Positions 8,407 through 16,216 of a stretch of DNA of 64,000 nt are shown piece after piece. The stretch comes from Vogesella mureinivorans (GTDB lineage Bacteria > Pseudomonadota > Gammaproteobacteria > Burkholderiales > Chromobacteriaceae). Positions within the stretch are counted from its first letter, which is position 1; the number at the start of each line of letters is the position of its first letter. Made by a program: the position numbers and the translations under genes. The stretch covers positions 1-64,000 of the forward strand of contig NZ_VMTV02000291.1 of NCBI RefSeq assembly GCF_007644035.1, written 5' to 3'. The notes below the pieces were generated by a model. The model saw only the letters and a list, made by a program, of their open reading frames with translations, searched no databases and was not told where the DNA came from.

Positions 8407-8868
8407 TTACCAAGTTATTTCTTTTTTTGTGAAAAATGGCACTATATTTTCAGGATTTAACAACGAATAAAGCCTTTTATCATTTGTCAGGACGTGATAT
8501 TCGTCAGAAAGATTGATTAGTGAGTTGTCGGTAAGTCCAAATTTCAGAAAGGCTTCGGATGCGCAATCTTCTTTGATATTAACTCTTATCTCATTAAAAA
8601 TACTTAGAAGATTTCTGGCAATATGAAATGCTGAAATTGCCGAATTACCACTCAAATCAATGAGGTTAGATACTTCGGCGGCTATATATGGTGTTACAAA
8701 GACTTCCTCATAACTACCCATAATGCGCACTACGCTCTGGTAGTCCTCCTCGCAATAGCCGCCTAATCTTTTTGATAGAGAAATAAATCGCCCATTCTCC
8801 ACCGCGCCAATGACTAATAAAAGCAAAAGGTTGGTATCGATTATTAGCTTCTTCCCGATCAATCTCAC
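8407..8868 (-). CDS. PIN-domain protein, candidate prophage toxin or defence nuclease
   Basis: The 153-residue protein has a PIN-like nuclease layout: IIDTNLLLLL near the N-terminus with the first Asp, a central acidic position in TPYIAAEVSNL, and a C-terminal LTDNSLINLS...HVLTNDKRLY segment with the last acidic residues. PIN proteins cut RNA. It starts at GTG 8868, overlapping the stop of its upstream partner (GTGA), so the two are coupled. The DNA is clearly more A+T-rich than the surrounding phage genes, and a terminator follows. This looks like a transferred cargo (moron) pair. Nuclease activity is inferred. Confidence 0.75.
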   Translation of the reverse strand: MRLIGKKLIIDTNLLLLLVIGAVENGRFISLSKRLGGYCEEDYQSVVRIMGSYEEVFVTPYIAAEVSNLIDLSGNSAISAFHIARNLLSIFNEIRVNIKEDCASEAFLKFGLTDNSLINLSDEYHVLTNDKRLYSLLNPENIVPFFTKKEITW

Positions 8869-9167
8869 TTATCCCTATACATTTTAAAGCCTTTGAAGAC
8901 ACCACTTCCTGAGTCTACCAAAAACACTTTGTACTCTCTTCTTCGACCCATTATTTGAGCGAGCTGAGCCATGGCCGATAGGCCATTAGCTTTTTCCGGA
9001 CTAATGGCAAGAGGATCAGATCCATGCAACTCGTAACTAAGAGTAACTTCCAAGTATTTTTCATCACTTGATATGATCACACCCTCAAGCGTGAAGTTGT
9101 AAGCCTGTTTAAGTAGATTTTTCGCATTTGATAGAGCCACATCAATTGCTTGCTCGAATTGAATCAT
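8865..9167 (-). CDS. Small partner of the PIN protein, candidate antitoxin or specificity factor
   Basis: The 100-residue protein begins with a helix (FEQAIDVALSNAKNLLKQAY), then beta-rich segments (FTLEGVIISSDEKYLEVTLSYEL), a short helix (GLSAMAQLAQIMG) and a final strand pair (EYKVFLVDSGSGVFKGF). I do not recognise the family. It precedes and overlaps the PIN gene, the usual place of an antitoxin, but it has no obvious DNA-binding domain. A+T-rich like its partner. It could instead be an unrelated immunity or scaffold protein. Confidence 0.6.
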   Translation of the reverse strand: MIQFEQAIDVALSNAKNLLKQAYNFTLEGVIISSDEKYLEVTLSYELHGSDPLAISPEKANGLSAMAQLAQIMGRRREYKVFLVDSGSGVFKGFKMYRDK

Positions 9168-9234
9168 ATTTCCAACCTTGATTTATTTAAAGTTTAGGTG
9201 CGCAATATTAAACAAGGGCCATCATGCATGATCA

Positions 9235-9666
9235 CTAAAATAAACTTGCCTGACCAGGGTAATCTTCGATGCTTGTTTGTTTCAGTATTCGCCAGACATT
9301 TCGCTCAGTCATTTTATACTTCCGAGCCAAAAACGAGGCAATGTACGTGGCTGACTGAGTTGATGACATCAAATCAAATTCTTTGCACATGATTAAATTT
9401 CGTGACTCAGTGAGTGCGTTCTTACAGAGAGGGATGGATAAGACTTCACCTCCGAAATGCTGAGTCAGAATGTCAGCCGCCTCCACTCCCAACACTTCGG
9501 CCAAGGCTTCATAGCGCACATGGCCGCTACGAGTCTGGTTCTTGCTGACTGGAAAGGTGGTGCCGCCCCAAGTTTGTACCAATAGCATGGTTTTCTGCAA
9601 TCCTATCAAACTAATAAACAGCCGGGCCGACTCCGGTAGCAGGTGTTGTACATTGTCCAGGTTCAT
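9235..9666 (-). CDS. Mor/C-family transcription activator
   Basis: The 143-residue protein resembles Mu Mor and C, activators of middle and late phage promoters. The N-terminal dimerisation half (LIGLQKTMLLVQTWGGTTF; VRYEALAEVLG; ADILTQHFGGEVLSIPLCK) leads to a C-terminal helix-turn-helix (ATYIASFLARKYKMTERNVWRILKQ). It overlaps the gemA stop by 4 bp. The 68-bp gap after it and before the cargo cassette is where a Mor-dependent promoter could lie, but I see no certain site. Confidence 0.88.
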   Translation of the reverse strand: MNLDNVQHLLPESARLFISLIGLQKTMLLVQTWGGTTFPVSKNQTRSGHVRYEALAEVLGVEAADILTQHFGGEVLSIPLCKNALTESRNLIMCKEFDLMSSTQSATYIASFLARKYKMTERNVWRILKQTSIEDYPGQASLF

Positions 9667-10067
9667 CGCGGGTACCTCCCTTGCCGCGTGGCGTCCACAA
9701 TCAGTGCCTTCATCAGTTTTTCCAGCTGCTCATACGTGAGCCAGTCCACTTTTTCTACCTGGAACATGCGCGCTGCCATCGCGTCGGCGTAGGCCCACGG
9801 CCGGCCTGCGGTGGCCAGCATGGCTTCGATCTTGGCCATCAGCCTGGCCTTGTGCCGGGCCGGTGCCGGCTTGCGGCCGGCCTTGCTGGCCGCCTTGGGC
9901 TGCCAGCCCAGGCGCTTGCAGTTGGCTATCACCTTGGCAGCGGCAGCAACAGACAGGTCTTTGGCCGACGTGACGCCCGCCACGCTGTGCAGCATGGCGC
10001 GGTAGGTCGCGTCGTCCATCCCCAGCGCTTTTTTGGCGATGTGGATCTGGGCCAGTAGATTGCGCAT
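9663..10067 (-). CDS. gemA: GemA-like regulatory protein (Mu gp16, DUF1018)
   Basis: The 134-residue protein matches the Mu GemA family, which in Mu alters host gene expression and DNA topology. The N-terminal RNLLAQIHIAKKALGMDDATYRAML and the C-terminal ARMFQVEKVDWLTYEQLEKLMKAL are typical. The central part is basic (KRLGWQPKAASKAGRKPAPARHKARL), suited to nucleic-acid binding. ATG 10067 has AGGGTG upstream. It is translationally coupled to the Mor gene. Confidence 0.88.
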   Translation of the reverse strand: MRNLLAQIHIAKKALGMDDATYRAMLHSVAGVTSAKDLSVAAAAKVIANCKRLGWQPKAASKAGRKPAPARHKARLMAKIEAMLATAGRPWAYADAMAARMFQVEKVDWLTYEQLEKLMKALIVDATRQGRYPR

Positions 10068-10139
10068 GATGTGTCACCCTTGGAAAAACACCTTGCGTAG
10101 CCGTCTGCGTACAGGCGGCTGGACACGGTGCTCTGTGCC

Positions 10140-10751
10140 CTAGACCCCGGCAATATCAAGCGGGATAGCCTGGTACTGGTCGGTCTCGCCCACCCGTTCG
10201 TACACGCGGATATAGCTGCGCGAGCACTGCACGCGTACCGAGTCGGACAGGGCCGACATGGCGCGCTGCCACTTTTCGTCCTGGATATCCAGGCGGCGCA
10301 GCGACAGGATGCGGCCGGTGGAAATCTTGCCTTCCTTGTCCACGTTGAACGCGTCGTTGATCAGGGCGCGGATCTCGCTGCGGGCACCGGCTGTCCACTC
10401 GTGCACGCATTCGTCGATTAGCGCCTTGGCGGCCTGCAGGCCTTCGTCGAAGGTGAGCGTGTCGGCCATGGCACGCAGCACTTTGAAGCGGCCGTCGAAG
10501 CTGACCAGGGTGACGTTGCCCTTGGCACCGCCCAGACGGGTGTCGTAGCGCTCTACCGACAGCTCCACAAAGGCACCGATGTCGGCAAACACGCTGCTCT
10601 TGAAGCTGGCCAGCGCGGCATTCAGCGCCTTGGCCTTGGCCACGATTTCCTGCACCAGCTGGTCGCGGGCCAAGTCGATGGGTTTGATGGTGGCCAGCGG
10701 CACCAGGCGGCCTTTGGCGTCTTGCTTGTAGTCGTTTGTGATGGTGTTCAT
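10140..10751 (-). CDS. DUF3164-family phage protein
   Basis: The 203-residue protein belongs to the DUF3164 family common in the early region of Mu-like phages (sometimes mislabelled sulfate transporter). It reads GRLVPLATIKPIDLARDQLV at the start, then a helical middle and the segment NDAFNVDKEGKISTGRILSLRRLDIQDEKW near residue 140, a hallmark of the family. Its function is unknown. ATG 10751 has AGGA 8 nt upstream and is preferred over ATG 10757. Confidence 0.82.
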   Translation of the reverse strand: MNTITNDYKQDAKGRLVPLATIKPIDLARDQLVQEIVAKAKALNAALASFKSSVFADIGAFVELSVERYDTRLGGAKGNVTLVSFDGRFKVLRAMADTLTFDEGLQAAKALIDECVHEWTAGARSEIRALINDAFNVDKEGKISTGRILSLRRLDIQDEKWQRAMSALSDSVRVQCSRSYIRVYERVGETDQYQAIPLDIAGV

Positions 10752-11050
10752 GTGCATCGTCCTAGCAGTTGTTTCACTTGGGCCAGCTGTCTGCGGTTGG
10801 CAGCCAGCCGCTGCGGGGTAAAGAAGGTGCTGCTATCGGCTTGCCAGTAGGTGCCGGGTGGCTCCGGTACCGGGGTTGCTACCGGCGGCGCTGCAGGTGC
10901 CTCGGTTTGGGGTGGTTGGGGTTGGCCGCATTCGTCCAGGTAGTCCAGCCACACGATTTCGCGGGCGCGCTGCAGGCTGATGCCTTGCTCTGCGGCCAAC
11001 CTTTCGGCCTCCCAGCGCAGCCTGGCACGGGTTTCGTCGCACAGCGCCAT
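10748..11050 (-). CDS. Hypothetical early phage protein
   Basis: The 100-residue product starts at ATG 11050, which overlaps the preceding stop as TAATG. The first half is helical and charged (RARLRWEAERLAAEQGISLQRARE), the middle a Pro-rich linker, and the C-terminus again helical (QRLAANRRQLAQVKQLLG). No family recognised. One copy of the short repeat at 10,991 encodes ERLAA here, and another is at 10,920. Confidence 0.65.
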   Translation of the reverse strand: MALCDETRARLRWEAERLAAEQGISLQRAREIVWLDYLDECGQPQPPQTEAPAAPPVATPVPEPPGTYWQADSSTFFTPQRLAANRRQLAQVKQLLGRCT

Positions 11051-11337
11051 TAGTGGCCGAACTCCGTCCACACTACCCGGCAGCCACCAATGCAGAATTG
11101 CCCTTGCCTGTAAGGGCCGATATGGTCGCTACGGCCAAAGCTGTAATAGGCGGCATCGCCACTGGCGACCAGGCGGCTGCACTTGCTGCTGGTCTGGATT
11201 TCGATGGTAGGCCGCTTGCCTTCCAGCCGAGCAGCGCAGGCCACCAGGCCCATCTTGCCCAGCTCGCGGATGGCGTCGGCTACCTTCAGGGTGCTGGCCA
11301 GCAGCACGGCATTGCTGATTTGCGCGTTGTTTGTCAT
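11050..11337 (-). CDS. Hypothetical early phage protein
   Basis: The 95-residue protein has a strong ribosome site (AAGGAG). It begins with a helical region (ISNAVLLASTLKVADAIRELGKMG) and continues with a beta-rich part containing IEIQTSSKCSRL and CIGGCRVVW. Two Cys pairs are not arranged as a standard zinc finger. No function can be assigned; it lies in the early operon between transposition and gemA genes. Confidence 0.65.
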   Translation of the reverse strand: MTNNAQISNAVLLASTLKVADAIRELGKMGLVACAARLEGKRPTIEIQTSSKCSRLVASGDAAYYSFGRSDHIGPYRQGQFCIGGCRVVWTEFGH

Positions 11338-11339
11338 GG

Positions 11340-11669
11340 CTATTCTCCTTGTGGGCGTTTGGGGCAGCGCTGGCAGGCGCGCCAGTGGGAAAGCTTCATC
11401 GGGTGATGTGTAGGGGCCACGGCCAGGGCGGTGGCCCGGCAGGTGGCGCTGCTGATCTGTTCGCCGCTATGCGGGCAGGTCAGTTTGTCCAGCGTGGCCA
11501 GCACGGTCTGGGCAATGCGGTCGGCTTTGCCGGGGTACTTGCCGGCCAGCACCAGGCTGATGGTAGCGGTGCTGTAACCCAGCAGCTTGGCGGTGCGGGC
11601 CATGCTGGTGCGCCGGGCCTCTTCGCGCAGCAGGTGTAGCCAGTGCGCTGCGCTGTCAGTAGTCGTCAT
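11340..11669 (-). CDS. Small helix-turn-helix phage protein
   Basis: The 109-residue protein carries an HTH near residues 20-45 (ARTAKLLGYSTATISLVLAGKYPG), resembling XRE/LacI-type turns, and several Cys/His residues in the second half (TCPHSGEQISSATC; HWRACQRCP) that might bind metal. GGAG precedes ATG 11669. It overlaps the next upstream gene by 14 bp. A regulatory role in the early operon is plausible but untested. Confidence 0.7.
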   Translation of the reverse strand: MTTTDSAAHWLHLLREEARRTSMARTAKLLGYSTATISLVLAGKYPGKADRIAQTVLATLDKLTCPHSGEQISSATCRATALAVAPTHHPMKLSHWRACQRCPKRPQGE

Positions 11670-12303
11670 CGTTTGGCTCCTGTTGCCATACCACGCGGCC
11701 CAGATTGGGGTCGTACAGTGACTTGGTACGCTGGATCATGGGTGGCCGTGGCCCGGTATAGCGGCCTGGCTGCAAGGCATAGCGCGCCAGCGTCTTGCCC
11801 TTGCCTATGCCCTTGGTGGTGGCGGGTACCGTAACGGCCAGATAGCCTGCCAGGCGCAGGGTGCGGATGTAGCTGTTGGCGCTGTCTTCGCTCACCACGA
11901 CCCCACCGGCACTGGCGTAGGCCACCAGCTCGCGGCAGGTAAAGTCGCGGGTGATGTGCATGGCGCGCCACATGGCTTCGGTGCCCATGCCCTGGCTGAC
12001 CGGCTGGCCACGGCGGGTCAGCCGGGGTGCCTCTACACCGTTGTCGCGCTGCAGGCTGTAGTGCCTGACCGTGGCCGGTGGCGCATCGGCCGGTGTGTGG
12101 CACTGCACGTATCCGGCGCGCACCAGCGCCTGCAGATAGCTTTGTGCTGTTTCGTCGTCGGCATCGGCCCGCCGGGCCAGGGTGTACAGGGTAAAGCTGC
12201 CCTGCTGGGCGCGCAGTGCTTCCCAGATGCGTTGGCGCTGGCTTTTGCCGCCCTTGAATTCCAGCTGGACAGGCTGGCGGCGCCCTGTTTTACGTTGGCT
12301 CAT
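11656..12303 (-). CDS. Winged-helix-like phage protein
   Basis: The 215-residue protein has what look like two winged-helix modules: SQRQRIWEALRAQQGSFTLYTLARRADADD near residues 20-50, and a second around EAMWRAMHITRDFTCRELVAYASAGG near 135. GAGGAG precedes the ATG. It lies directly after the B ATPase gene. No named family recognised; a DNA-binding role is inferred only from the apparent fold. Confidence 0.7.
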   Translation of the reverse strand: MSQRKTGRRQPVQLEFKGGKSQRQRIWEALRAQQGSFTLYTLARRADADDETAQSYLQALVRAGYVQCHTPADAPPATVRHYSLQRDNGVEAPRLTRRGQPVSQGMGTEAMWRAMHITRDFTCRELVAYASAGGVVVSEDSANSYIRTLRLAGYLAVTVPATTKGIGKGKTLARYALQPGRYTGPRPPMIQRTKSLYDPNLGRVVWQQEPNDDDY

Positions 12304-12313
12304 GTGCGGCTCC

Positions 12314-13036
12314 TCAGCTCAGGCCACGCCGCTTGGGCGCTTCGCCGGTATACAGCTCACGATGGCCCCATAGCGGCATGTCTACCTGGCCCCAGGCTTC
12401 GATATTGGCGGTGTCCTGGATGTTGACCAGATTGACCGACACCCTGCGCACGCTGCCATGGCTTAGGGCGACCAGGTGCTGCAGCAGGTCGTCCGCCACG
12501 GTGACATCCGGGCAGTAAATACCGGCCAGCAGGCGGGCGTCGTCCAGCGACACCGGCGCGGCGGGCAGCCAGTTCAGCACTCGGCCGTGAAAGCGTTCGT
12601 GCTTCTTGAGCTTGTTTGGCAGCAGCTCTTCACCCACCAGCAGCAGGCTGCTCTGGCTGCCTTCGTAGATGTCGCGCACCAGCTCGACCATGGCGTCTTT
12701 GGCGGCTGCGTAGTCGAACTCGTCCAAGATCAGCGGGCGGCGGCTAGCGGCCAGCTGCTCGCAAATCTGGTCCAGCAGCTGGGTGGTGCGGCCTACCGGC
12801 TTGATACCCATTTCGAACAGGATTTTTTCCAGCAGGTCTTTGCGGCTCCAGCTGCTGCGCATCTGCACGTAGTAGGCACGGCTGCGGGTGGCTACCGCGA
12901 CGGTGGCGGTGGTTTTGCCATAACCGGACGGGCCGTAGTACACGGCCAGGCCTGGCAGGCCATCCTGCCGGCTGACCAGCTTTTCCATGAGTACCGCCAC
13001 CAGGTCGAGGTTGGCGATAGGGGCTATCAGGTTCAT
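12314..13036 (-). CDS. Mu B-like AAA+ ATPase, target-selection protein
   Basis: The 240-residue AAA ATPase has Walker A (YGPSGYGKTT, about residues 34-43) and Walker B (RPLILDEFDYAA, about 97-108). In Mu, B binds target DNA in ATP-dependent filaments, activates transposase A and confers target immunity. It is shorter than Mu B (312 residues) and like the compact forms in other transposable phages. Its ATG overlaps the transposase stop (ATGA) and AAGGAG precedes it. Confidence 0.92.
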   Translation of the reverse strand: MNLIAPIANLDLVAVLMEKLVSRQDGLPGLAVYYGPSGYGKTTATVAVATRSRAYYVQMRSSWSRKDLLEKILFEMGIKPVGRTTQLLDQICEQLAASRRPLILDEFDYAAAKDAMVELVRDIYEGSQSSLLLVGEELLPNKLKKHERFHGRVLNWLPAAPVSLDDARLLAGIYCPDVTVADDLLQHLVALSHGSVRRVSVNLVNIQDTANIEAWGQVDMPLWGHRELYTGEAPKRRGLS

Positions 13037-15168
13037 GCGGTCTCCTTTCCTGCGTTGTCTGGCTGCTTGTTCATGACACTGAATTCGCGGCTTTTCGGGT
13101 AGCTGGCTAGCCAGCGGGTTTCTTTGTCGGTCAGCACCTCACCAGCGGCGGCCTGCCCGGACAAGGCGTGCCACTGGCGGATACGCAGCTGCGGGGTGGC
13201 TGGCACGCTGAAGCCCTGCCCTGCCACCACCTCGGCGTTCACCACGCGCAGCGGGCTGGCGTTTAATGGTTCGCGGGCCTCGGCCATGCGGTTAAACGCG
13301 CCGGCAATGTCGCTGCTGCGAATACCGGGGAGGCTGACCGGGCTGTCGATCACGGTGAGTGCCGGGCGGGCATCGCGCTCCTGTTCGATGGCATCGCGTT
13401 TGGCCGCCAGATTGCGTAGCTGGGCAGCAGCGCGCTGGTCGCGGGCGTGCTGTACCTGGCTGGCGGGGAAGTACTGGCTGCGGTTGGCGCCCCATTCCGC
13501 GCTGCAGACATAGCGGCCATCCGGCAGGTACACCCATACTTGCTGCGGGTTGTGGATGTCATAGGCCACCTGCACGGTCTGGCCGTGTAGCTCGGTGAGG
13601 TCGCGGCTGAAATACTGGTTGTTGAACAGGCGCACTTCGCCACGCTGTACCGTGCGTGCCATACGCGGGCGGAACAGCAAGGCCAGGGCATCCGGCTGCA
13701 TGCGGTCGGCCTGCCAGCCTTTGGCGATAAAGCCCTGCAGCGCCTGGTCCGGGCTTAGCCCGTTCAGGCTGGCGTGCGGGCGGGCGTTGTACTCGGCGAC
13801 GCGCTCGCGGCAGAACTGCAGGAAGTCATCCCACTGCATCATCGGCATGCTGCGGGTACCGGTTTTGGCCAATGCGGCGCGGGTGAGCTTGAAGTGGCGC
13901 TGGCGCGCTTCGCTGTCCATGTCGGCGCCCATATAGCTGGGCAGCAGCTTGGCGGCATTGACCCACAGCGTCTGGTGCAGGCGTTCAATCACGCCACGGG
14001 CCTGCGAGTTGTAGGCGATGGAGTGCAGCATGGTCATGCCGATGCGCCCCATCAGGCCGACACCTTCGTCTTTCATCAGCACGTTGACGTAGCCGCTGCC
14101 GTTATCGACATAGAAGATGGCCCCCATGCCGTCCGTACTGCAGGCCTGGCGCAGTGCGTCCAGTACGGCGGTGCCGGACTCGGCCAGATCCACCGACCAG
14201 CCCACCACGCGGCGGGTGGCGATATCGACAATGCTGGTGACCTCCGGGCGGAAGGGCCGGCCGGTAATGGGGTGCTGTACCTCGGCATCGAAGCAGTGGC
14301 CATCGGCACTCCAGACGTCGTTGGGCTGCAGCTCGGCAAAGTCGCGGCGCACAAAGGGCAGCAGGGTTTTAAGCTCGCGCCCGCCCAGGCGGCCACGCTC
14401 GCGGCTGACGGTGCCCAGCTTGGCCAGAAAGCGGCGTACCGCATGGATGCTGGGCAGGATGCGCGACAGCTCTGGCACGTCCAGCTGGCGGCCGGCCATG
14501 TCCTGGCAAAACAGCTTGTAAGCCAGCTCGACGCTGGGCTTTTGCGGCTGCTGCCAGTAGCCCAGGAAATCCCGCGCCCACCAAGGGATAGTGAAGTCCG
14601 GCTGGATAACCTTGGGGGCCAGCTGGCTGTCGGCACGCTGGGCAAACCAGCGCTTGATGGTGCGTACCGATGGCAGGTCGCCACCGCTCTTGCGGCCGCG
14701 CTTGTCTTCGGCTTTGCGCAGCATGGCACAAACCAGCGGGCTGGCATCGCCGGCAGCCGCGCTGGCCAGCAGATGGTGGATCGCACGTTCTTTGGTGAGG
14801 CCGCAGCCCTGCATCAGCTCTTCGATGTGGGCCAGTACACCCAGGCGGGCACCTTCGATGGTCTGCTGCTCGGTGGTGAGCGGCAGCGCCAGCTGCGCAT
14901 CACGCAGGGCCGGTGCCTTGCGCTTGACGGCTGCCGGTACCGGCAGGCTGGCCAGCAGCTCGCGGGCGGCGGCGGTACGGATGAAGTCTTGCGCGGCGGG
15001 CGGCAGGCTGATGAGGGCGAACTCGCGGCCACCTCCCCTGCCCTGGCGTTTACGGCTAGCCCAGCTTTCATGCTTGGCACGCAAGCCCAGCCCCTGAATG
15101 GTGGCGGGCAAGCCCGGCAGCCTCATGGCGACCAGCTCTGCGGCGCTGTAGTGACTTTTGATGCTCAT
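13033..15168 (-). CDS. Mu A-like DDE transposase
   Basis: The 711-residue transposase cuts and joins phage ends for integration and replicative transposition. The N-terminal end-binding domain starts HYSAAELVAMRLPGLPAT. The catalytic core has Asp in PNDVWSADGHCFDAE (near residue 290), Asp in AIFYVDNGSGY (near 355) and Glu in ARGVIERLHQT (near 391). A C-terminal beta-barrel and tail that would contact B follow. Length is close to Mu A (663). It is intact. Confidence 0.96.
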   Translation of the reverse strand: MSIKSHYSAAELVAMRLPGLPATIQGLGLRAKHESWASRKRQGRGGGREFALISLPPAAQDFIRTAAARELLASLPVPAAVKRKAPALRDAQLALPLTTEQQTIEGARLGVLAHIEELMQGCGLTKERAIHHLLASAAAGDASPLVCAMLRKAEDKRGRKSGGDLPSVRTIKRWFAQRADSQLAPKVIQPDFTIPWWARDFLGYWQQPQKPSVELAYKLFCQDMAGRQLDVPELSRILPSIHAVRRFLAKLGTVSRERGRLGGRELKTLLPFVRRDFAELQPNDVWSADGHCFDAEVQHPITGRPFRPEVTSIVDIATRRVVGWSVDLAESGTAVLDALRQACSTDGMGAIFYVDNGSGYVNVLMKDEGVGLMGRIGMTMLHSIAYNSQARGVIERLHQTLWVNAAKLLPSYMGADMDSEARQRHFKLTRAALAKTGTRSMPMMQWDDFLQFCRERVAEYNARPHASLNGLSPDQALQGFIAKGWQADRMQPDALALLFRPRMARTVQRGEVRLFNNQYFSRDLTELHGQTVQVAYDIHNPQQVWVYLPDGRYVCSAEWGANRSQYFPASQVQHARDQRAAAQLRNLAAKRDAIEQERDARPALTVIDSPVSLPGIRSSDIAGAFNRMAEAREPLNASPLRVVNAEVVAGQGFSVPATPQLRIRQWHALSGQAAAGEVLTDKETRWLASYPKSREFSVMNKQPDNAGKETA

Positions 15169-15647
15169 GCTTCGTCACCCCCGAACAGGTCCAGCTCCGG
15201 CTCGCTACTTTTCTGGACGTTGTGGCGGTGATAGGCGAACTCGCTGAGGGTGCGCGTCATGGCTGCCAGCGTTTCGTCAGCACCTTCTCCTTGCACATAA
15301 AAGCGTGCCAGCAAGGCCATGGCAGCGGCGGCATTGGCTTGTACCTGGGCAATATCTGCTACGCTGGCTTTCTTGCCGCTGGGAATGGCAATGACCACTC
15401 GGTTGCCTTGTGCCAGGCACAGGTATTCGCTGACCAAGGCAATGCCGCAAAAGGCTTCGAACTGCCTGATACGGTTGAGCGGCATGGAGGTATCTGCCAG
15501 CCAGCGGTATAGCGTCTTGCTTTCTACGCCCATCAGGTCGGCCAGCACCTTGATCGGACGCCGCAGGGTAGCTGCGTGCTCGACGCACAGCTCCATGGCC
15601 TCGGACAGACTGCTGGGCCGGATGGATTTGGCGCTGCGTTTTCTCAT
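15165..15647 (-). CDS. Hypothetical early phage protein with HTH-like segment
   Basis: The 160-residue protein sits between the Ner-like gene and transposase, coupled to the latter by ATGA. Residues 35-60 (IKVLADLMGVESKTLYRWLADTS) look like a helix-turn-helix. The rest is helical and ends acidic (SEPELDLFGG). Strong AGGGAGGA ribosome site. It may help regulate early transcription or transposition, but no homologue is recognised. Confidence 0.72.
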   Translation of the reverse strand: MRKRSAKSIRPSSLSEAMELCVEHAATLRRPIKVLADLMGVESKTLYRWLADTSMPLNRIRQFEAFCGIALVSEYLCLAQGNRVVIAIPSGKKASVADIAQVQANAAAAMALLARFYVQGEGADETLAAMTRTLSEFAYHRHNVQKSSEPELDLFGGDEA

Positions 15648-15701
15648 GGTGTCCTCCCTGTGTGCGGGAAACGGCGTGCTGGTGTGAACAGGCGCACCGC
15701 A

Positions 15702-16007
15702 CTACGATTTACCCATGGCTGCCACGACTGATGCCGTGACAGGCGCCATGGAGGGGAAAACCGGCTTAAAATGGCGCTTCGCGTAACGTGCAGGCCATAT
15801 CGTTTCGGGAGAGGTACCGATGGCGGCAGCGATGATGCGCTCCGCTTTGGGCCAGGGACGATTGAGGGCGTTGTTGAGTGCGCCTTCACTCAAACCCGCG
15901 TGTCTGGATAACTGACGTAGCGACCAGCCTTTTTTGTGCAGGGCCGCAACGATGTCCGCTCGATGCCAGTCTTCGGCGGCTTTTTTTGGGTTGCTCAATG
16001 TATTCAT
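15702..16007 (-). CDS. Ner-like early regulator
   Basis: The 101-residue protein resembles Ner/Nlp regulators: WHRADIVAALHKKGWSLRQLSRHAGLSEGALNNALNRPWPKAERIIAAAIG is a lambda-repressor-like HTH with the Ner-type W-P-K-A segment. In Mu, Ner binds the operator between itself and the repressor gene and shuts off early and repressor transcription. It is divergent from the repressor and first in the early operon, exactly the Mu position. Confidence 0.9.
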   Translation of the reverse strand: MNTLSNPKKAAEDWHRADIVAALHKKGWSLRQLSRHAGLSEGALNNALNRPWPKAERIIAAAIGTSPETIWPARYAKRHFKPVFPSMAPVTASVVAAMGKS

Positions 16008-16044
16008 TGCCTTATCTCGTGGAGTGATTAGGTGAATACAAAGT

Positions 16045-16216
16045 ACCTGAAAATTGGTTATCTATAATTGCTTTCAACTTATTTTCAGGTTTGTTATGTG
16101 GCAAACAACCCACAAACAGGCTGAAATGCTTTTGTTTTCAGGCACCTATGAACAACCTTAAAGCGCAGGAAGGCAACAGAAAACCGGTTTCAACTTACAT
16201 TGTTGAACCTGAAAAT
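16045..16216. promoter_or_regulatory. Ner/repressor intergenic operator repeats
   Basis: ACCTGAAAAT at 16045-16054 and its exact inverse ATTTTCAGGT at 16081-16090 form a 10-bp inverted repeat with a 26-bp spacer. A third, shorter inverse copy (TTTTCAGG) lies at 16135-16142 just before the repressor start, and a fourth direct copy (ACCTGAAAAT) at 16207-16216 inside the repressor gene. A TATAAT hexamer lies at 16063-16068 between the first two. These are good candidates for repressor operators. Which protein binds is inferred. Confidence 0.7.

Noticed and set aside
13774-15231. Plus-strand frame (485 codons) opposite transposase A
   Set aside because: Transposase A has intact DDE motifs; the opposite frame shows no family features.
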